The translations under genes were made by a program, and so were the position numbers. DNA of 64,000 bases, taken from assembly GCA_944391115.1 (NCBI GenBank), contig CALXSJ010000019.1, positions 1 to 64,000 on the forward strand, given 5' to 3'. Origin of the DNA: an uncultured Victivallales bacterium. GTDB taxonomy: Bacteria; Verrucomicrobiota; Lentisphaeria; Victivallales; UBA1829. Within the stretch, counting starts at the first letter, position 1; each line of letters begins with the position of its first letter. Below are positions 18,507-27,159 of this stretch, piece by piece. The notes under the pieces were generated by a model. It worked only from the letters and a program-made list of their open reading frames with translations. It did not search any database and was not told where the DNA came from.

Positions 18507-19868
18507 TCACTGCGGACAGGAAAAAGCGGGATCGATTTCCGATGCGAGCGCATCAAAAAGATCGTCGGTCATTTTCTGAATCTCGTCCAGTCCCAGAACC
18601 GCCGCCGTCAGCGGATCAGCGGCAATTGCATGGAAAATGTCGCGCCGGCTGTGATTCAGCGCACCTTGCGCGCCGAGAATCTGCACATTGATCATCCCAC
18701 GGTTCAGCGCGGCAAGCTGTTCGGGATAATCATCGATTCTGCAGGGAAAAATTCCGCCTCCGCTGACCAGGCAGGGAACTTCGACACACGCTCCCGGAGG
18801 CAGAGTCGGAATCAATCCGTTGTTCATGACATTCAGATTCGCGGAAAAGGGCTGATTTTTCTCCATGGCACCAATAATGCGGACTCCATACTCCATGCTC
18901 GGAAGCGCTTCCACCTTTTCCTTCCCGGAAAGCAGGTCCCGCAGTTTCTCCTCATTGCGCTCCTGCAGTCTGGCGCAAACCGTGAGGGACGCCCCGGACA
19001 CGCCCGCCGACATCAGATGGACACAGCAGCGGTCGGCCGGATCGGGAGGCGCCGTCACGGAACAGAATTTCTCCAGCAGATCAGCACGCTTCCGGAAATA
19101 CGGATTGTATTCGCTCCCGTGTCCGCTGCTTTCCGTCGGGAAATACCCGAAATGCCGCATGATTTCAAACCGCACCTTGTCGCGGTTGTAGAATTCCGGA
19201 TTGTCCATGCACTTCCGCAGCTCCGGATACAGATCCCGCCCTTCGGATTCCAGTTTCAGCAGGAACGCCTGATGATTGACGCCGGCGGCATAAAAATGCA
19301 GTTTCTCCGGCGGAACCTTCAGCCAGGCGGCCATCCGGGAGGCGGTTCCCTGCACGCTGTGGCACAATCCGATCACCTTGACCGTTTTTGCGCGGCGGCT
19401 CAGGGCAATCGTATTCATGGACATCGGATTGACATAGTTCAGGAGATAAGCGCCCGGACACTCCTGTTCCATCATGTCCAGCACTTCAAACAGCGCTTTC
19501 AATGTGCGCAGTCCGCGGAACACGCCGCCGGGACCGAGCGTATCCGCAACGACCTGTCTGACTCCGTATCCCGCCGGTATCTCGTATTCCAGACGCTGAT
19601 GCTCCAGCGTTCCGACGCGGAAAACGGTCAGCACATAGTCGGCGCCGCGCACCGCTTTCCGCAAGTCCGTCGTAAGTTCAGGCCGGAAAGGACGGCCGAA
19701 CTGCCCGCTTATGATTTCCGCCATTTTCCCGGCATGCCCCAGTCGTTCGGCATTGATGTCCATCAGCACGACCCGGCTCTTCCGCAATTCGTCATCCAGC
19801 AGAATGTCCCTGATGAAATTCTGCGTGAAAATGACTCCGCCGGCACCGACAATCACAATTTTCGCCAT
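18507..19868 (-). CDS. Glycoside hydrolase family 4 (alpha-galactosidase/alpha-glucosidase type)
   Basis: A 453-residue cytoplasmic enzyme of family GH4, which cleaves glycosides by an NAD+- and Mn2+-dependent redox mechanism. The N-terminal Rossmann start is KIVIVGAGGVIFTQNFI; the metal-binding Cys is Cys169 in GLCHSVQG, and the partner His is His199 in AAGVNHQAF. HGSEYNPYFRK follows near residue 260. Members act on melibiose, maltose 6-phosphate, galacturonides and others; the substrate cannot be fixed from sequence. The ATG at 19868 has GGGAGGATAAA before it. It is divergent from the AraC-type regulator 93 bp away, its likely controller. Confidence 0.93.
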   Translation of the reverse strand: MAKIVIVGAGGVIFTQNFIRDILLDDELRKSRVVLMDINAERLGHAGKMAEIISGQFGRPFRPELTTDLRKAVRGADYVLTVFRVGTLEHQRLEYEIPAGYGVRQVVADTLGPGGVFRGLRTLKALFEVLDMMEQECPGAYLLNYVNPMSMNTIALSRRAKTVKVIGLCHSVQGTASRMAAWLKVPPEKLHFYAAGVNHQAFLLKLESEGRDLYPELRKCMDNPEFYNRDKVRFEIMRHFGYFPTESSGHGSEYNPYFRKRADLLEKFCSVTAPPDPADRCCVHLMSAGVSGASLTVCARLQERNEEKLRDLLSGKEKVEALPSMEYGVRIIGAMEKNQPFSANLNVMNNGLIPTLPPGACVEVPCLVSGGGIFPCRIDDYPEQLAALNRGMINVQILGAQGALNHSRRDIFHAIAADPLTAAVLGLDEIQKMTDDLFDALASEIDPAFSCPQ

Positions 19869-19961
19869 TTTATCCTCCCGGATGATTGATTTCCTTTCAT
19901 AATAGCACTAAACTACCGGGAAAAAACAGGATTTCAGAGGTAAAAACTGGATTATGGATGC

Positions 19962-20789
19962 ATGAAAGCGGAAAACACAGCATTCCGGAGCACCTGCTGC
20001 TTCCGCCCGGAACTGAAGCAGTATCCGAAGATCGACCTGCCGGTCTATCCTCGTTCCGCCGGCCATTTCATCCGGGCGCCGGGAAACCGGGAGGAGGTGA
20101 AGGCGGGAGAAAAAAAATTCGTCCAGCTGTTCTGGGGAATCCGCGGCGCGCCGGAGTTTGAACGAAACGGACGGTTTCATCTTCTGCGCCCGGGATATGT
20201 GATCTGCTGCCTGCCGGAGGAACCGTATGTCATCCGGAACCGTTCGGAAGAATGCGAATACCGCTGGATTGCGTTCGACGGGCCCGGAGCGGCTGATTTC
20301 ATGCGCGCATTCGGATATCCGGAAAACGCATTTCACGCCGGACCGTGCCCGCACAGGAACTTCATCAATTTCGAGGAACATCTGCTTGTGCGGACGCCCT
20401 CAAGCTGGCGGCAGATGTTCTGCGAAATCTGCAACATTCTTGCAGCGGCGGGAGGAAGCGCGGAGGAACCCACTTACGAAAACAGGAAACTTCAGGAGAT
20501 TCTTTTCCTCTGCAAATCACGTCTTTCCGATCCGACGCTGAACATCAAAACACTCGCCGGCGAATTGAAGCTCGACCGCACGACGCTCCTGCGCCTGTTC
20601 CGCAGAAAAATGAATATTTCCCCGTCGCACTATCTGAACACACTGCGCCTGCAGCGGGCCCTGAGCCTTCTGCAGAATCCGCGTCTGACACTGGCCGAGA
20701 TCGCGGAGCTCTCCGGATTCCGGGACTGCAACTACTTCTGCCGGTTCATCCGGAAAAATACGGGTAAACGCCCCTCGCAATGGCGCTGA
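19962..20789 (+). CDS. AraC-family transcriptional regulator
   Basis: A 275-residue regulator. The N-terminal half (to about residue 150) is a cupin-like effector domain (PGYVICCLPEEPYVIRN, CEYRWIAFDGPGA). The C-terminal half (175-275) is the double helix-turn-helix of AraC/XylS, with LAGELKLDRTTLLRLFRRK and the family signature LAEIAELSGFRDCNYFCRFI. It is divergent from the GH4 gene, so it probably activates it in response to the GH4 sugar. No strong ribosome-binding site is seen before the ATG at 19962; no better start exists in frame. Confidence 0.9.
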   Translation: MKAENTAFRSTCCFRPELKQYPKIDLPVYPRSAGHFIRAPGNREEVKAGEKKFVQLFWGIRGAPEFERNGRFHLLRPGYVICCLPEEPYVIRNRSEECEYRWIAFDGPGAADFMRAFGYPENAFHAGPCPHRNFINFEEHLLVRTPSSWRQMFCEICNILAAAGGSAEEPTYENRKLQEILFLCKSRLSDPTLNIKTLAGELKLDRTTLLRLFRRKMNISPSHYLNTLRLQRALSLLQNPRLTLAEIAELSGFRDCNYFCRFIRKNTGKRPSQWR

Positions 20790-20920
20790 ACAGTCCGTCT
20801 TCGGAAAAATCCTTTCCCGCAGTGATATTCCGGGAGCACATGCGCTGAAGTTCCTGTGAAAAACTCCGGAAATAGACGAGAATTTCCCCAGAAATCCCCA
20901 TCGGCATTTCACGCCGCCGG

Positions 20921-21853
20921 TTATTCCTGATTGCGCACGCCTGCAGCTTCCCGGCATTTCGCCAGAAGTTTCTCAAACCGTTTTCCGTATTCGACATAGC
21001 TGGAATACATGATTTCAGCACGGGCCGCGGGATCGTCCGATTTCGACTGCGCATGGAAGACTGCGGCGACATGCGGCTCCATGGAGAATCCGCCGTCGTA
21101 CCCGCGCCGGATGAGATCCGTTACAATGCGCTCGACGTCCCCCTGTCCGTCGCCTGCCCAGCAGTAAACCTGCTTGACGGAACCGTCCGGCATCACTTCG
21201 CAGTTCGCATCCTTGATATGGACGTACGTCACAAATTCCCGCACGTTGGAATAAAATTCCCAGCTGCTCTGAAGCTTGTACGGTTTCGGCCCGAGTCGGC
21301 TGAAATTGAACGTCGGATTTCCGGTATCGAAAATCAGCTGGAAATGATCCGAATTGATGTTTTCCAGCAGGCGGAGCGTATGATGCCAGGACTGCCCGCC
21401 GTAGTTCATGCAGTTCTCATGTCCGTAAATGATGCCTTCGCCTTCGCAGATGCGCACCAGTTCCTTGACTTTGGCGAAAATCACTTTCTCGAGATCGGGA
21501 TTGTCGAACGTCTCATCCGCCGCCCGGCGGAAACTCATGCCGCGGATCATCTTGATTCCCAGTTTGTGCATCCGCGGAACGGCCGTGAGCAGTTCCTTTC
21601 GGCTTGCCTCGAAATCGGCATCCGAGCGGGGAGATCTGCTCCAGTTGGCAACTGCGCTGCCGTAACAGTTGAAACGCACGCGGGTATGGGAGAGCGTTTC
21701 CAGCACTTCGTCGAATTCGGCCTCGGACATTGTCCCGAGACTCTTGCCGCCGATGGAACGGGTTTCGATGAAATCCCACCCAAGCTCTTCCGTCGCCCTG
21801 ATCTGTTCCTTCAAGTCGCGGGACGCCTCATCTGCAAATCCGGTCAGAAACAT
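20921..21853 (-). CDS. Sugar phosphate isomerase/epimerase (xylose isomerase-like TIM barrel)
   Basis: A 310-residue TIM-barrel protein of the AP-endonuclease-2/xylose isomerase-like superfamily. It opens with TGFADEASRDLKEQIRATEELGWDFIETRS, a typical strand-1 region, and has the metal-site type phrases GHENCMNYGG near residue 145, FQLIFDTGNPTF near 175 and YVHIKDANCEV near 212. Related enzymes isomerise, epimerise or dehydrate sugars and inositols (for example IolE/IolI types). The ATG at 21853 follows AGGAGG. It faces the GntR-type regulator across a 212-bp divergent region, which likely controls it. Confidence 0.85.
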   Translation of the reverse strand: MFLTGFADEASRDLKEQIRATEELGWDFIETRSIGGKSLGTMSEAEFDEVLETLSHTRVRFNCYGSAVANWSRSPRSDADFEASRKELLTAVPRMHKLGIKMIRGMSFRRAADETFDNPDLEKVIFAKVKELVRICEGEGIIYGHENCMNYGGQSWHHTLRLLENINSDHFQLIFDTGNPTFNFSRLGPKPYKLQSSWEFYSNVREFVTYVHIKDANCEVMPDGSVKQVYCWAGDGQGDVERIVTDLIRRGYDGGFSMEPHVAAVFHAQSKSDDPAARAEIMYSSYVEYGKRFEKLLAKCREAAGVRNQE

Positions 21854-21983
21854 AAGAAAACCTCCTGGATTGTTTGTTCGACAATGGGTATAAATTACGG
21901 TCTTTCCTCCGCGCTTGCAAGGCGCAAGCGGATTTTATTGCGGAAAAACTTCACTTCTTTACTTTTCTTATGATGAATCATTC

Positions 21984-22012
21984 TTGCATTTCAGGCAACA
22001 GCATAGTAAGAT
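21984..22012 (+). promoter_or_regulatory. Promoter of the GntR-type regulator gene
   Basis: TTGCAT (21984-21989), 17-bp spacer, TAAGAT (22007-22012), about 54 bp before the ATG at 22066. Confidence 0.5.
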
Positions 22013-22065
22013 ACAGGGTTTTCGTCTTGTCTTCTTTACATATCTGAAAAAACAGGAAGAACGCC

Positions 22066-23082
22066 ATGAACAAGTCCCGAATGCTCCAGGATATGATTCT
22101 CTCTGAAATCCGTCTCGGCCGGCTCAGGCACGGAGACCGGATTCTTTCCCGCAACCAGCTCTGCAAAAAATACAACTGCTCGCGCAATACGGTGGAACGC
22201 GCGATTCAGGAGCTCAAGAGACATGGTTATCTGGCATCGAATCAGGGGGGGAGAACCTATGTGAACAATCCCGGCGGAGAACACGGCAAAATCCGCCGGC
22301 TTTTCATCATTTCCTGCTCCTTCCCGGAGATGAACGACCGCTCCCTCAGGGAAATCTTCTTTCCCGATGTCGGTTCCGACATTCCGGTGCACCGTCTTCG
22401 TGAACACGAGGTGCTCAAACAGCTGGACGCATTGTGCAATCCCGATTCCGCCGTGATCTGGGTTACGCCGGGCATTGAATCCGTCCCGATGATGGATCAT
22501 CTCGAACGGCGCGGCATTCCGCAGCTGCTGATCAACCGGAATTACAAGGAGTTCAACTGCGCCTCCACGGATACGAAAAACAGTATCCGGGAAGGACTCT
22601 CCTGGCTCCTGATCGAAGCCGGGCGGGACATTGCGCTGGTCTCGCCGGACGCCACGCTGGAGGCTCCCTATATCGCGGAGCGTCTGATCGCCTTTTATGA
22701 ATCCGCCGCGGAACTGGGGGCGAAACTCCGTTCAGACACCATTTTCATGCGGAGATTCAAAGACATTCCGACGGAAATGTCGGAAGTCGGAAACCGGCTC
22801 TTCGCGGCAAAAAAGCCGCCGCGCGGGATTGTCGTGCTTCATTCGGCGCTGACCCTTCCCCTGGTGACATGCGCCCGGCTCTACGGCATGCTTCCCGGCA
22901 AGGATTTTTTCCTGCTTACCTACGACGAAATTCCGGAACTTGCCACCTATCCCGGCGTCGCAATGATGCGCCAGCAGCTGGAAAAAATGTTCCGGGAATC
23001 CCAGCGCTGGCTGCTCGACGGCTACGCCGAACAGCGCCGGCCGTTTCATTCGGCCATCAAAACGGAACTGCATCTGCCGTAA
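22066..23082 (+). CDS. GntR-type regulator with LacI-like sensor domain
   Basis: A 338-residue regulator. Residues 5-68 form a GntR winged helix (MILSEIRLGRLRHGDRI, KYNCSRNTVERAIQELKRHGYL). Residues 80-335 look like a periplasmic-binding-protein fold of the LacI/GalR type (SAVIWVTPGIES, RGIPQLLINRNYKEF, KKPPRGIVVLHSALTLP). This fusion is typical of AraR-like regulators of plant-sugar use in Gram-positive and PVC bacteria. The ATG at 22066 has AGGAAG before it. It is divergent from the isomerase gene and convergent with GH13. Confidence 0.85.
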   Translation: MNKSRMLQDMILSEIRLGRLRHGDRILSRNQLCKKYNCSRNTVERAIQELKRHGYLASNQGGRTYVNNPGGEHGKIRRLFIISCSFPEMNDRSLREIFFPDVGSDIPVHRLREHEVLKQLDALCNPDSAVIWVTPGIESVPMMDHLERRGIPQLLINRNYKEFNCASTDTKNSIREGLSWLLIEAGRDIALVSPDATLEAPYIAERLIAFYESAAELGAKLRSDTIFMRRFKDIPTEMSEVGNRLFAAKKPPRGIVVLHSALTLPLVTCARLYGMLPGKDFFLLTYDEIPELATYPGVAMMRQQLEKMFRESQRWLLDGYAEQRRPFHSAIKTELHLP

Positions 23083-23091
23083 CCGGCCGTG

Positions 23092-23119
23092 ACGGCGTTT
23101 TCCGCCGCGGAAAAACGTC
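23092..23119. terminator. Inverted repeat between convergent GntR and GH13 genes
   Basis: GACG..GTTTTCC pairs with GGAAAAAC..GTC around GCCGC, ending at the GH13 stop. It could terminate transcription in both directions. Confidence 0.4.
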
Positions 23120-24461
23120 AATATTGCGCGATCAGGAATCCATAGGGAAGAAGATCCGCCTTGAGCATTCCGCCGTCCCGCGAGAGCTCCGCACCGCGCG
23201 CCAGCAGAATTTCCGGGGAGGAAACGCGCGTGATATCGATGTCAATTCTGACGCTGAGGGGCACGCTGCGGCAGTTTACGGCAACGATCAGATTCTGCGC
23301 CGGACAGTTCCGGGAAAAAGCCAGAACGGCATCCCGCCTGTCATGGGAGAGCCATGTCACGGATCCTTCCGAAAGCGCGGGCTGGACATGCCGCAGTTCA
23401 ATCAGTTTCCGGAGCAGTGCAAACCGCGCTTTTCCCTCCGGAGTCATGGCGCGCGACCAGTCGATCAGGCGGTCCCTGCCGTAAAAACGGTTTCCCCAGA
23501 TGGAATGGAGCGCGGTGTCGGCGATCTCCTGCCCGTTGTAAAGGAAAGGCACGCCGTCGAGGCCGAAGTTGACCGCAAACATCGCATCATGCGCCTTCAC
23601 TCCGATCGTTTTGTCGGGACGCTCCCTGTCGTTGGCGATATCATGATTCTCCGTTGCGCGGATCGCCCGCGCGCCGGGCAGGAGACGCTCCTGATATTCC
23701 TTCCAGACCTCCGGTATTTTCGCGACCGGCTCCTTTCCTGCGAACGCTTCATAAAGATGCCCCCATGAAAAGCTGTAGTTGAGGTCGAACGCATAGATCT
23801 GATCCGCCGGCTCCATGCTTTCGGCAAGCATCATGACATCGGGTTTGAGCGCTTCGATCCGGCGCCGTCCCTCTTCCCAGAAATCGATCGGCACGGCATC
23901 GGCGACATCGCAGCGGTATCCGTCCACATCAAATTCGCGGATGAAATACTCCATGTTCGCGAGCAGATATTCCCGCAGGGCCGGAGAGTCGAAATTGAGC
24001 TCGGGGAAATGCCATCTCCCGTTCCTGACGCTTCCGTCCGCCTCGCGCTTCACGAAATCCGGATGATCCGGAATGAACACGGCGCCCGGTCCGCAATGAT
24101 AATAAACCAGATCCAGAATCACGCGCATTCCCAGCTCATGGGCGTACGCCGTGAAGCGTTTCAGATCGGCATCCGTCCCGTATTCGGGATCAATCCGGTA
24201 ATAGTCCCCGACGCGGTAGGGATTCTTCGGATTGCCCAGTCCGCATGCCTTCTGACGGGCGCTCCAGAATTCCGGGCGCATGTCGCCGTCCGCCTCCGTG
24301 ACGGGACAGAGATACAGAATGTCCACGCCGAGCGACGCGAGATGCGGCAGCATCTCCGCTGCGCTGTTCAATGTCCCTCCCGGGGTGAACGGGCGGAGAA
24401 AAATCTGATACATGACGGCTCTCTTCAGATAACCGGGCGCCTTTCTGACACTGGCGGACAT
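23118..24461 (-). CDS. Alpha-amylase family glycoside hydrolase (GH13)
   Basis: A 447-residue cytoplasmic GH13 enzyme without signal peptide. The catalytic barrel motifs are visible: LDLVYYHCG (region I), GYRCDVAD with nucleophile Asp185, MLAES with acid/base Glu214, and TENHD with Asp274. A short C-terminal beta-sandwich (residues 365-447) follows. It should cleave or transfer alpha-glucosidic bonds in malto-oligosaccharides or related sugars; the exact subfamily is not clear. The ATG at 24461 has AAGGAGAG upstream; an in-frame start 36 nt earlier lacks one. It is divergent from the IclR-type regulator, with several palindromes between them. Confidence 0.92.
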   Translation of the reverse strand: MSASVRKAPGYLKRAVMYQIFLRPFTPGGTLNSAAEMLPHLASLGVDILYLCPVTEADGDMRPEFWSARQKACGLGNPKNPYRVGDYYRIDPEYGTDADLKRFTAYAHELGMRVILDLVYYHCGPGAVFIPDHPDFVKREADGSVRNGRWHFPELNFDSPALREYLLANMEYFIREFDVDGYRCDVADAVPIDFWEEGRRRIEALKPDVMMLAESMEPADQIYAFDLNYSFSWGHLYEAFAGKEPVAKIPEVWKEYQERLLPGARAIRATENHDIANDRERPDKTIGVKAHDAMFAVNFGLDGVPFLYNGQEIADTALHSIWGNRFYGRDRLIDWSRAMTPEGKARFALLRKLIELRHVQPALSEGSVTWLSHDRRDAVLAFSRNCPAQNLIVAVNCRSVPLSVRIDIDITRVSSPEILLARGAELSRDGGMLKADLLPYGFLIAQY

Positions 24462-24563
24462 TTTCCACTCTCCTTGACTGATAAAAAAAATTCTCATTGC
24501 TGGATGCGTTTGCCGGAATCCCGTACGGCACTGTTCCGCATTCCTGTTTCCGTATCAAATCCT

Positions 24564-24576
24564 CATTATGGATGAA
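24564..24576 (+). promoter_or_regulatory. Inverted repeat upstream of GH13, candidate operator
   Basis: TCATTATGGATGA has 4-bp arms (TCAT/ATGA) and shares the reverse complement core CCATAAT with the palindrome at 24634. Possibly bound by the adjacent IclR regulator. Confidence 0.3.
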
Positions 24577-24633
24577 TCAATTATATTTCAAACAGGAAGA
24601 AGATCAAGATGAAAACTTTTTTTCTTCAAAAAA

Positions 24634-24646
24634 TCCATAATATGGA
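24634..24646 (+). promoter_or_regulatory. Perfect palindrome upstream of IclR gene, candidate operator
   Basis: TCCATAATATGGA, a 13-bp perfect palindrome 40 bp before the IclR start. A second one, TCAGAAAATCTGA, is at 24664-24676. IclR proteins commonly repress their own gene from such sites. Confidence 0.4.
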
Positions 24647-24685
24647 ATTTGAAAATTGATTTATCAGAAAATCTGATTATGTTTC

Positions 24686-25459
24686 ATGGGAAACAAATAT
24701 CAGGATTCCGATCATATGAACAGGAACGTTCCCGTGAAATCGCTGAAAAAAGCCCTGGACCTTCTTGACGTGCTTCTGTTCGAGGACGCCGAGGAACAGG
24801 GTTTCGAGGTGAAAGGACTTGCGGAAAAACTGCACCTCCCCGCGAACAGCGTGCACAATCTCCTGAAAACCATGCGGATCTGCGGATATGTGGAAAAAAA
24901 CGGCTCGGGACGCTATACATTCGGTCCCGTCTGCCGCAGAATCGCCTACCGCAACTATCAGCGGGGCGATGACTTCCGGGAAAAGGTGATTGCGGTCATG
25001 CGGGAAGCCATTGCAGTCCTGAACGAGTCCATGGTCTTCGCCATTCTCGCCAGCAACACCTGGAACACGCTCGTCCGTGCCGAACCGACCGGAAAAGTCG
25101 TCAAAGTTGACATGGAGGAGGTGGAACGCCGCTATCTGTTTGAAACTGCGACAGGACGCGTGATGTTCAGCTGCTCCTCCCTGGCCAGACGTTCCATTCT
25201 GATCCGCGAAAACGGACATCCGGAAAAACAGTGGCCGGATTACGAAACGGATTCGGCGCGCATCCGCAAAAACGGCTTCTGCATGTGCATGCGCGAACGC
25301 TACGGGCTTTTCACCTATGCCGTTCCGGTCTTCGGAAAAACCGGCGAACTGACCGGCGCACTGGGTGTTTACACAGTGCCTGTTCCGGGTTATGAAAAGC
25401 GGAGCGGAAAAATACTCCAGACTCTGCAGGAATCCGCCCGGAAAATCACCGCATTCTGA
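24686..25459 (+). CDS. IclR-family transcriptional regulator
   Basis: A 257-residue regulator. The N-terminal winged helix spans about residues 15-80 (VKSLKKALDLLDVLL, LAEKLHLPANSVHNLLKTM), and the C-terminal GAF-like effector domain spans 95-250 (AVPVFGKTGELTGALGVY is the typical effector-pocket strand). The start is uncertain between 24686 and an ATG at 24716; neither has a good ribosome-binding site, and 24716 is closer to the usual family start. It is divergent from GH13, its likely target. Confidence 0.88.
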   Translation: MGNKYQDSDHMNRNVPVKSLKKALDLLDVLLFEDAEEQGFEVKGLAEKLHLPANSVHNLLKTMRICGYVEKNGSGRYTFGPVCRRIAYRNYQRGDDFREKVIAVMREAIAVLNESMVFAILASNTWNTLVRAEPTGKVVKVDMEEVERRYLFETATGRVMFSCSSLARRSILIRENGHPEKQWPDYETDSARIRKNGFCMCMRERYGLFTYAVPVFGKTGELTGALGVYTVPVPGYEKRSGKILQTLQESARKITAF

Positions 25460-25630
25460 AACGGGACCCTCCGCAAATTCCGCCGCTTCACCGGGAAATG
25501 ACGCTGGGCAATGCTGGCGGAACGACTCCGGAACATTCCGGTATTTTTCATTGGATTTCAGGCGGAAATCCTTGAAATCCCATATGCGGCAATCTATATT
25601 GAGCGGACGTCCAATGAAGGAGAATTCCCT

Positions 25631-26503
25631 GTGAAATTTCACATGACATGTCCGCACTGCGGCAACCGGATGGAAACCGAAGAGGAATGGATCGGAGAAT
25701 CGGCAAAATGCCCCATCTGTCGGACTGAAATTGTCATCCAGAAAAACAACAGACCGTCCACGCAGCCGCCGCCATCCTCATCCGCGGCATCAGCGGAGAG
25801 TGTTTCCGCCACTCTGCCTGTAGCTGGAATCGTTTTCCTTTATCTTTTCATGCTGATTCCCTTCGTGGGGATCCTCACGTTCTTTTCCTGCGTGATTCTT
25901 TCCTTCATCCAGTTCCCCCGCCATCCGGAAAAGGCGAAAAAACTCCTCAGGCACACATTGATCGCAACCCTGATCGCAGTTGTCACAACACTTGCGCTCA
26001 CATCCTACATCTTTTTTTCCCCTCCGGTGCACAATGCACAAGAAAAAGGAACGGATCTGGTGTGTCTTTCCAACATCAAACAGATTCTGCTTGCGGCAAG
26101 GATGTACAGCGGAGACTCTGACGGAGCATTACCGGATCAGAGCGGCGCAGGCGGATTTGAGATTCTCCGCAAGTCAGGTTATCTGTCGGATCCGCAGGTT
26201 TTTGTCTGTCCGCTCTCCGGCGTCCGTCCGGAGGAAAATGGAAAACCGCTGTCGGAAGATCACGTTTCTTATCTCTATATCGGCGGATTCCGTGAAAACG
26301 ACGATCCGGAACAGGAAGTTATCTTCTGCCCCTGCCACCGGAACTGCATTCCGGTCGGCTGCATCGACGGAACCGTCCGGCAGAATATTGCGGAAAAAAG
26401 GACGGCCGTTCATGAAATTCTGGAAAAGGCCGGAATTCTCAAACGCTTTGACGAGTTTCCGGACAGCACCAGACAGTATATCCGGAACAAGATGGAAGAA
26501 TAA
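25631..26503 (+). CDS. Zinc-ribbon membrane protein with pseudopilin-like H-X9-DG tail
   Basis: A 290-residue protein. Residues 7-30 are a zinc ribbon (CPHCGN...CPICRT); residues 35-60 are a Ser/Pro/Gln linker; two hydrophobic helices follow (about 62-95 and 107-131). The C-terminal part begins LVCLSNIKQILLAARMYSGD, which mirrors the segment after the helix in prepilin-like proteins, and ends with CHRNCIPVGCIDGTV, an exact H-X9-DG pattern. No prepilin signal is present. So this seems to be a pseudopilin-type globular domain carried by a zinc-ribbon membrane protein. The GTG at 25631 is chosen because AAGGAG lies 8 nt upstream; ATG at 25643 is the alternative. Function unknown. Confidence 0.7.
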   Translation: MKFHMTCPHCGNRMETEEEWIGESAKCPICRTEIVIQKNNRPSTQPPPSSSAASAESVSATLPVAGIVFLYLFMLIPFVGILTFFSCVILSFIQFPRHPEKAKKLLRHTLIATLIAVVTTLALTSYIFFSPPVHNAQEKGTDLVCLSNIKQILLAARMYSGDSDGALPDQSGAGGFEILRKSGYLSDPQVFVCPLSGVRPEENGKPLSEDHVSYLYIGGFRENDDPEQEVIFCPCHRNCIPVGCIDGTVRQNIAEKRTAVHEILEKAGILKRFDEFPDSTRQYIRNKMEE

Positions 26504-26505
26504 GT

Positions 26506-27159
26506 TCAAATCGCATTTTTCGCATTCCGGACAAATGCCGAACAGAGATTCCAGTCGAGGTCTCCGTCAAATCTCCGGAGGCCGCTGTTTGCGTCCACGG
26601 CAAACGGGCGGACATGCCGGACGGCCGCGGCGACATTCGAAGGATTCAGTCCGCCCGCCAGTACAACAGGCACAGGCGCGGACGCCGCAATCGCCGCGCT
26701 GACATTCCAGTTATGCGTCAATCCCGTTCCCCCGACCTTGCCCGCGGCAGGATCCATGGAATCCAGCAGAAGCGCGTCTGCAAAAGCATAATACGGATCC
26801 GGCGGAGGAACAACCTGCTGATCGACGACATGGGCCGCGTAAACGAGTTTTCCCGCAGGGCCCAGACGATCGCGCAAAGCGGCAACCTCCTCCGGCGAGC
26901 TGCCCCCGTGAAGCTGAATCGTAAAAATGGAGGTCTGTTCCGCCAGTTCAAGAATCGTCTCCGGCTTCGTCAGATGCGTCACCAGAACAGGAACCACATA
27001 AGGCGGAAGCATGCGTACAAGACGCGCCGCGGTGCTGGCGAGAATGAAATCATGGGACGCGTGAACCTGACCGACCAGAAAACCGACGGCGTCCGCTCCG
27101 GCGCTGACAGCTGTTTCAAGCTCCTGTTCCGTTTTGATTCCGCACACCTTTACGCGCAT
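26506..27159 (-). CDS. trpF: Phosphoribosylanthranilate isomerase
   Basis: Catalyses the Amadori rearrangement of N-(5-phosphoribosyl)anthranilate in tryptophan synthesis. The 217-residue protein has the TrpF opening VKVCGIKTEQEL with the catalytic Cys7, the AGADAVGFLV strand, the LDS motif with the expected catalytic Asp region near 125-130, and VVLAGGLNPSNV (phosphate-binding loop) near 170. The ATG shares one base with the coaX stop (TGATG), so it is translationally coupled. No other trp genes lie here, and the gene is the last of a long minus-strand run. Confidence 0.92.
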   Translation of the reverse strand: MRVKVCGIKTEQELETAVSAGADAVGFLVGQVHASHDFILASTAARLVRMLPPYVVPVLVTHLTKPETILELAEQTSIFTIQLHGGSSPEEVAALRDRLGPAGKLVYAAHVVDQQVVPPPDPYYAFADALLLDSMDPAAGKVGGTGLTHNWNVSAAIAASAPVPVVLAGGLNPSNVAAAVRHVRPFAVDANSGLRRFDGDLDWNLCSAFVRNAKNAI

